Shown one piece after another: positions 15,380 through 19,386 of a stretch of DNA of 19,386 nucleotides. The notes beneath the pieces are model-generated. The model worked only from the letters and a program-made list of their open reading frames with translations, was not told the origin of the DNA and searched no databases. Each line of letters begins with the position of its first letter. The first letter of the stretch is position 1. The position numbers were made by a program, and so were the translations under genes. The DNA is taken from contig CBDUNM010000103.1 in NCBI GenBank assembly GCA_965368585.1, positions 1 through 19,386 on the forward strand, written 5' to 3'. The DNA comes from JARRQB01 sp965368585 (GTDB taxonomy: Bacteria > Pseudomonadota > Gammaproteobacteria > Chromatiales > Chromatiaceae).

Positions 15380-16855
15380 TCAGTCGTGCGTGTTCTCCAG
15401 GTCGTAGAACGTGACCTGGTCGAAATCCGTGCTGTCGCCGGTGTTGTTCTGCGTATAGGCACCGGCTTTGAAGTACATCCACTCGTCGACGACGTCATAG
15501 CCACTATTTAGCACACGCATGTCGACGTAGTTGTGGCCGATTATCGGGCCCGCCTGGTCGCCGCGCCGGAGTACAACGTCGATGCGGGCGTCATGCTGGG
15601 TGATTTCGTAGGAGAAAATCTCGTCCAGCGCAATCCCGTTCTCCGGATTCGCATCGTCGGACGGGGCGCTGTCCGGATTACTGTTGACGGGTCCCAAAAC
15701 CGGGAAATACAGGTCGTCCGAGTCGCGGATTTCATGGGCGAAATAAACAAAGCCACGCGCATTCTCGGGGTATTTTCGGTAGTACAGGCGAATGGGCTCA
15801 TCGCCGGACGCGTGAATCTGGCCGACGATCACGCGCCCTACCTGGTTGCGGTCGCCTGTCTCGGTAACATGGTTCACCGCCAGCGTACCGCGCAGCACGC
15901 CATTGCGCCCGCCGATCGCAACCCCGGGGTCCGGCTGGTAGCCCAGTACCCAATTGTTCCGGTTCACGCCGCGGGTGCTGATGCTCGTGTCGCCGCGGCG
16001 CAGCATTTCGCGTAGCTCGGAACGCGTGTAGCTGGTGTTCGCGGACGTCCTGGCGCCCTCGATTGTCGAGCGAAATACCATGCCGCCGTCCGCGCCCGTC
16101 AAGAAATACTGGTCGGTGAACCCGCCATCGAGATCAGTCTCGCTTGCGCGGTCGGAAAGACCGTTGCCATCGAGGTCGGCCGGCGTATCCAGCGCCCAGT
16201 CAAGCACGTCGAAATTCGAGCCTGGGGGCACGGCCGGATTGAGCGCGAATGCGGTCGCGTCTGTGTTCCCCGGCTCGAACGGTGCGTTCGCGGAGTCGAG
16301 GGCACAGCCGAACGCCGTGCCTTCTATAATCGCGCTGCCCGTGGCCATCGAATTGCCCTGGCTTTCGATGCGGACATAGCGCGCCGCCGTGTCCGCGATA
16401 TCGTAGCGCTCAAACAGCTCGGTTTCGCCCGAGGGCTGCTGGTTCTGCAGCAAGGGCTGAAAGCTCGTTCCGTCCTCTGAAACCAGGATGCTGAACGAGG
16501 CCACCCGCGTGTCCCCTTCAAACCAGGCGATCCCGACTTCCCGCACCAGGAATCGCTCTCCCATGTCCAACGTGATGATCGCGGGATCGCCGGAGGACTC
16601 CCAGCGCGAACCCGGGTCCAGGTTGTCGTCGATGGCCTCCTCCGGACCGTTGGACATTCCGCTGAGGCCGTTGTCCGTCGCGGCGACGATGTTGATGAGA
16701 TCGTTGCCGTCGCAGGATGCCGGCGGGCTCGGCGGTGCCGGCGGCGTTGGGGTACTGCCGCCCGTCGAGCCTGATGATCCGCCGCCGCAACTTGCCGTGA
16801 GCACCAGGCTCGCTATGAGAAAAGCGGGCGAGTAAAGCGGTTTGATTCGGGTCAT
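15380..16855 (-). CDS. PL7 alginate-lyase-type lipoprotein with F5/8C domain
   Basis: A 491-residue lipoprotein. The lipobox LTASC gives lipidated Cys23, followed by a Gly/Ser/Pro linker (24-47). Residues 49-184 are a discoidin (F5/8 type C, CBM32-like) carbohydrate-binding domain. Residues 200-485 are the catalytic domain of polysaccharide lyase family 7, with RSELRE (278-283), QIH (346-348) and YFKAGAYTQN (461-470) all in order. His348 and Tyr467 are the expected catalytic pair, so endolytic cleavage of alginate by beta-elimination at the cell surface is expected; the exact mannuronate/guluronate preference cannot be read. AGGA eight bases before the ATG supports the start. Upstream, 142 bases away, lies CRP-type site 2. 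Confidence 0.9.
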   Translation of the reverse strand: MTRIKPLYSPAFLIASLVLTASCGGGSSGSTGGSTPTPPAPPSPPASCDGNDLINIVAATDNGLSGMSNGPEEAIDDNLDPGSRWESSGDPAIITLDMGERFLVREVGIAWFEGDTRVASFSILVSEDGTSFQPLLQNQQPSGETELFERYDIADTAARYVRIESQGNSMATGSAIIEGTAFGCALDSANAPFEPGNTDATAFALNPAVPPGSNFDVLDWALDTPADLDGNGLSDRASETDLDGGFTDQYFLTGADGGMVFRSTIEGARTSANTSYTRSELREMLRRGDTSISTRGVNRNNWVLGYQPDPGVAIGGRNGVLRGTLAVNHVTETGDRNQVGRVIVGQIHASGDEPIRLYYRKYPENARGFVYFAHEIRDSDDLYFPVLGPVNSNPDSAPSDDANPENGIALDEIFSYEITQHDARIDVVLRRGDQAGPIIGHNYVDMRVLNSGYDVVDEWMYFKAGAYTQNNTGDSTDFDQVTFYDLENTHD

Positions 16856-16997
16856 CCAGAGCGTCCTGCGGGCTTGACTGCATTTGCTTCTTTAGCACGC
16901 TCCCGTTTCCCGAGCAATGCAGCCCGCCGCCGAATTCAGCCTTTCGTCGGTCGGGCCTCCTCGAGCCCCGGCGCCCTTCTATTTAACAGAGACCTTA

Positions 16998-17013
16998 TGT
17001 GACCTGAGTCACA
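16998..17013. promoter_or_regulatory. Perfect CRP-type site 2
   Basis: TGTGA-CCTGAG-TCACA is a second exact match to the CRP/Vfr half-sites. It lies in the shared region of the PL7 lyase and pseudo-receiver copy 2. Both sites are preceded by TTA and are at the same distance from GCACCTCCGC, so they belong to the duplicated unit. Confidence 0.75.
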
Positions 17014-17040
17014 GGAAATCCGGGCGCCCGAGCGAACACG

Positions 17041-17065
17041 GCACCTCCGCAAAGGCCCGGCGGAT
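17041..17065 (+). promoter_or_regulatory. Conserved leader element 2
   Basis: GCACCTCCGC (17041-17050) starts 27 bases after CRP-type site 2 and is identical to the copy 1 element. GCGG at 17060-17063 can pair with CCGC, with a nine-base loop here against six in copy 1. ATGAT follows the hairpin in both copies. Confidence 0.5.
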
Positions 17066-17105
17066 GATCAAATGAGGGCCCGTTTGAAATCAAGACTTTA
17101 GCAAT

Positions 17106-17165
17106 ATGGACTCCAGCAAATATCCAGCAAACGCCGCAGCAAGCTTCGGGTGTCCGGAATGTTGA
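17106..17165 (+). CDS. Possible 19-residue upstream ORF
   Basis: An ATG-started frame of 19 codons (MDSSKYPAN...GCPEC) ends in a TGA that overlaps the start region of pseudo-receiver copy 2 (ATG at 17159). This arrangement could couple translation. It has no Shine-Dalgarno and no counterpart in copy 1, so it may be chance. Confidence 0.25.
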   Translation: MDSSKYPANAAASFGCPEC

Positions 17166-17545
17166 GGTTCGGCAGGAAGCGCCGCGAGAAGCTCGGTATC
17201 ACCTATTTCGGTCTGCTGGGTCATGAAGTCGCCGTGCTCAAAAGCACGATGGAAAACGCGCCGGACCTGGCCGATGACTACGAACTGCGCGCGCCCAACG
17301 ATGCGCGCACGTGCGGCATTGTGGTCGTCAACAAGGACAGCCAACTCGCAACGTCATGGTGGAAAAACTACAAGAAGCGGCATCCCTCGGCTGTACCGCT
17401 GTTTCTTACTGACTCAAAACAGGATCCTGACGACGACGCCTATTGCAAACGCCCGTTCTCACCGTCCTTCGTACAAGCCGCTTTCCAGGATCTGGTCAGC
17501 GGAGATGCGCTGCATCGTCAGAGCCAGGCCCTGGCGCAGCAATAG
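17159..17545 (+). CDS. Pseudo-receiver protein, copy 2
   Basis: A 128-residue paralogue of copy 1. The blocks GHEVAVLKST, IVVVN, DSQLATSWWKN, YCKRPFSPSF and QAAFQDLV are shared. As in copy 1, the phosphoacceptor Asp is Asn (IVVVN) and the strand-1 acidic pair is missing, so it is a receiver-like fold that should not be phosphorylated. The ATG at 17159 aligns with copy 1's start; a GTG at 17150 adds three residues. The ribosome site is weak. The two copies differ mainly in the first ten and last seventeen residues. It is head-to-head with the PL7 lyase and converges on the 206-aa unknown with 26 bases between the stops. Confidence 0.8.
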   Translation: MLRFGRKRREKLGITYFGLLGHEVAVLKSTMENAPDLADDYELRAPNDARTCGIVVVNKDSQLATSWWKNYKKRHPSAVPLFLTDSKQDPDDDAYCKRPFSPSFVQAAFQDLVSGDALHRQSQALAQQ

Positions 17546-17571
17546 CCTCCTGGCGAACTCACCCCGGTTCG

Positions 17572-18192
17572 TCAACACTCCGCACAGTGTTCCTGCCTGT
17601 CGCAGGTCGCCCGCTGCGGCGGCGCAAGGCAGAGGTGAAGCCGCGCCTCGAAATCGGCCAGCACGTCAAACGCTTCCTTTTCTACGCTCAGTAGCGGCGC
17701 ACGAGCACCGACATATCGCAGCCGTTCGAGCCGTGCCCGGACCGACGACATCAAGAAGCGACAGATATTGCGCCTGGCCTGCTCTTTTGCGGCGTATTCA
17801 AGGGCGCGCCATGTGAATACATCGTATTGATTGCTAATCAGGTAGAGATTCAGCGCGCCCCTCGGCACGCCAACAATGCCATCATGAGACTCGGCCGCGA
17901 GATAGCACCCGGATTCGATCAATTTTTGCGCGTATCGGGTTGCGACGATTTTGAGTCGGTTTGCAGCCATCTCATACAGCTCTAGCGGCGCGACTCGATC
18001 AATCTGAACACTCGGCAAGCTGTACGCGTCCGGGTCAAAGATGCTGTAGTAGGTAAGCGTTGCCTCGGGGTAGCGGTGCTCGATGGCTTGCGCATCGCCC
18101 ATCTTCAGCAGCCTGAGAATCTGATCGCGTTGCGCCGCCCTTTCGCTCTCTTCAGACTCGATGGCAGTCATCGCTTCGGCAGTGGCTTTCAT
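17572..18192 (-). CDS. Uncharacterised helical protein
   Basis: A 206-residue, mostly helical soluble protein of unrecognised family. It has an acidic N-terminus (AIESEESERAAQRDQILRLL), a mid part (TLTYYSIFDPDAY, LELYEMAANRLKIVATRYAQKL), an aromatic stretch (LYLISNQYDVFTWRALEYAA) and a C-terminus with four cysteines (LCLAPP, TCDRQEHCAEC) that could bind a metal. No signal peptide. A GTG at 18198 adds two residues; GGAG lies ten bases before the chosen ATG. It converges on pseudo-receiver copy 2 and diverges from the ATPase regulator. Confidence 0.65.
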   Translation of the reverse strand: MKATAEAMTAIESEESERAAQRDQILRLLKMGDAQAIEHRYPEATLTYYSIFDPDAYSLPSVQIDRVAPLELYEMAANRLKIVATRYAQKLIESGCYLAAESHDGIVGVPRGALNLYLISNQYDVFTWRALEYAAKEQARRNICRFLMSSVRARLERLRYVGARAPLLSVEKEAFDVLADFEARLHLCLAPPQRATCDRQEHCAEC

Positions 18193-18630
18193 GATCACGC
18201 TGCTCCGATACGATCAAGTTCAGGTTGGACTGCGCACAGCGCAAGGGATGTGCTTTGCCGCGAGGTTGACGCGGACTTCCGCGGCGTGGGCAAGGCCAGG
18301 AAAACGGCGCTCATATTGAATCTCCCCGGGTTTGACTGGGTCTGGGTTCGGTATTGGCCAGATTAAAAGCGTTGCGGCTCGCGCACCTCGGTAAGGACCC
18401 CTAATTTTGCTCCCGTCATACCTATTTTTCGCGCCGATTCGGAACCCGAGACGTCGAGTCTGTGAGTCAGATTGCCCCGCTAAACCGCGCCCCCGGCCCT
18501 CAATGCCCCTATTTTTGGGAATCTGGCCGATAATTCTCCTATAAAGCGGTCACTTGTCTGTGGCGGGTGCAAGTGATAACCATGTACCGGGTGCACCATC
18601 CTGGCGCAAGATTTTGGGGACTAAAAACCG
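18193..18630. promoter_or_regulatory. Divergent region upstream of the ATPase regulator
   Basis: A 438-bp region without a supported gene. Three similar elements, CCCTAATTTTGC (near 18398), CCTATTTTTCGC (near 18421) and CCCTATTTTTGG (near 18507), are present. A possible -10 TATAAA is at 18540-18545. Downstream come an inverted repeat TCACTT/AAGTGA (18550-18576) and a direct repeat CGGGTGCA at 18564-18571 and 18588-18595, 24 bases apart. These are candidate operators for the regulator or its own autoregulation. Confidence 0.35.
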
Positions 18631-19386
18631 ATGCTGGTTGAACGAGACCGACCCGTTCAGGAACTGCTCGAACTGGCGCAGAGCGCCGCTGACGGGCGCG
18701 GCGCCATCGCGCTGCTCGGCGGCGAAGCCGGGATAGGAAAGACGTCCGTTCTCGAGGAAATGCGCCTTCGCGCCAGCGCGGACTGCAATGTTGTCTGGGG
18801 CGGCTGCGATGCGCTGTTTACGCCCCGGGCCCTGGGGCCTATTCACGATATGGCCAGGTCGCTGGGGCCCGAAGTCGCCCGGTTGCTTGCCGATGGCGGC
18901 CAGTCGTCGCGCTTGTTTGCGGCCGTGCTGAGGCATATCGAGTCACTGCGCGAACCCACTGTCCTGGTATTTGAAGACGTGCATTGGGCCGACCATGCCA
19001 CCCTGGACTTTCTGAAGTACATCGGTCGGCGCGTATCGATGCTCCGAACGTTGCTGGTGATGAGCTTTCGGGACGATGAAATTTCATCGGACCATAGCTT
19101 GACCCAGGTATTGGGCGAATTACCGTCGTCCTGCACGCACCGTATCGAATTGCTGCCGCTGACCAGGGACGGCGTCAACGCACTCGGCGCATCGCACGGT
19201 TCGCTCGACGAAGAAATCTACCAGATTACGGGCGGCAATCCGTTTTTCGTCACGGAGCTGCTCGCGTGCCGGGACGACTTCCACGAGTCGGTCCCGGCAT
19301 CGGTCAAAGATGCCGTGGGATCGCGGCTCAACCGGCTGGCTGTAGCGGAAAGAGAATTTCTGGAGATTATCAGCGTCATCCCCGGG
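18631..19386 (+). CDS. AAA/STAND ATPase regulator, LuxR-type, 3' end missing
   Basis: The first 252 codons of a gene that leaves the window without a stop. The ATPase domain is clear: Walker A GEAGIGKT at 31-38, Walker B VLVFEDVHWAD at about 111-121, a later sensor-like SFRDDE, then TGGNPFFVTELL, which is the hallmark of the AAA_16 ATPases in large LuxR-type (LAL, MalT-like) regulators. An HTH_LuxR domain at the C-terminus is expected but lies outside the window, so a fusion to an adenylate cyclase or other output cannot be excluded. GGGGA lies ten bases upstream of the ATG. Confidence 0.8.
   Translation, partial: MLVERDRPVQELLELAQSAADGRGAIALLGGEAGIGKTSVLEEMRLRASADCNVVWGGCDALFTPRALGPIHDMARSLGPEVARLLADGGQSSRLFAAVLRHIESLREPTVLVFEDVHWADHATLDFLKYIGRRVSMLRTLLVMSFRDDEISSDHSLTQVLGELPSSCTHRIELLPLTRDGVNALGASHGSLDEEIYQITGGNPFFVTELLACRDDFHESVPASVKDAVGSRLNRLAVAEREFLEIISVIPG

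Larger units (their letters stand above)
16856..17158. promoter_or_regulatory. Divergent promoter region 2
   Basis: A 303-bp region between the PL7 lyase gene and pseudo-receiver copy 2. It contains the CRP-type palindrome, the conserved GCACCTCCGC element and a possible 19-residue upstream ORF. A TTAAAT on the minus strand (16981-16986) is a possible -10 for the lyase, but it is 22 bases from the palindrome centre, which does not match either standard CRP promoter class. Confidence 0.6.

Noticed and set aside
14114..15511. 465-codon frame on the plus strand
   Set aside because: It lies fully antisense to the AidB-like gene, whose motifs are unmistakable; long antisense frames are common in GC-rich genes and this one has no recognisable domain.
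18076..18366. 96-residue plus-strand frame
   Set aside because: It overlaps the start of the 206-aa minus-strand gene antisense and has no ribosome site or recognisable domain.
1..19386. tRNA genes, CRISPR arrays, insertion sequences
   Set aside because: No cloverleaf, no regularly spaced repeats and no transposase or integrase motifs were seen on reading both strands.

Overview
The window looks like chromosomal DNA of a Gram-negative, probably marine gammaproteobacterium. The support is several Sec-exported proteins and lipoproteins, an alginate-lyase-type PL7 lipoprotein, a secreted PI-PLC-like enzyme with a GlyGly-CTERM-like tail, an AidB-type acyl-CoA dehydrogenase, a MAPEG protein and perfect TGTGA-N6-TCACA (CRP/Vfr-type) sites. 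The taxonomic placement is inference. No rRNA, tRNA, CRISPR array, transposase, integrase or plasmid origin was recognised by reading.

Left part (about 1-8450), AT-richer in places and full of orphan genes. It holds a stretch without a supported gene (1-568) and a tiny two-helix membrane protein (569-808). A four-gene minus-strand operon follows (5964 down to 960). Its products are a protein made of two copies of one Cys/Asp domain, a protein ending in three exact 32-residue Cys repeats, a protein of unknown family, and an exported ankyrin-repeat protein. Divergent from it are two plus-strand lipoproteins (6390-7409, 7465-8001), then one small Cys/Trp-rich ORF (8149-8394) and a stem-loop.

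Right part (about 8450-19386), GC-richer and more conventional. On the minus strand lie the PI-PLC-like enzyme, a 117-aa protein and a MAPEG protein. On the plus strand are a pseudo-receiver gene (copy 1) and a membrane-anchored coiled-coil/HhH protein. Then come alginate lyase and AidB-like genes (minus), pseudo-receiver copy 2 (plus), a 206-aa unknown (minus), and the 5' end of a STAND/LuxR-type ATPase regulator cut by the window end.

The most interesting structure is a duplicated module. Two 128-aa degenerate receiver-like proteins (81/128 identical by hand count), with no phosphoacceptor Asp, lie 5.3 kb apart. Each is preceded by a perfect CRP-type palindrome and, exactly 27 bp later, the same 10-bp element. 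Each sits head-to-head with a secreted hydrolase gene (PI-PLC-like or PL7). I infer a CRP-controlled unit pairing an extracellular hydrolase with a phosphorylation-independent receiver; this needs genome-scale testing. The second notable structure is the four-gene export operon.
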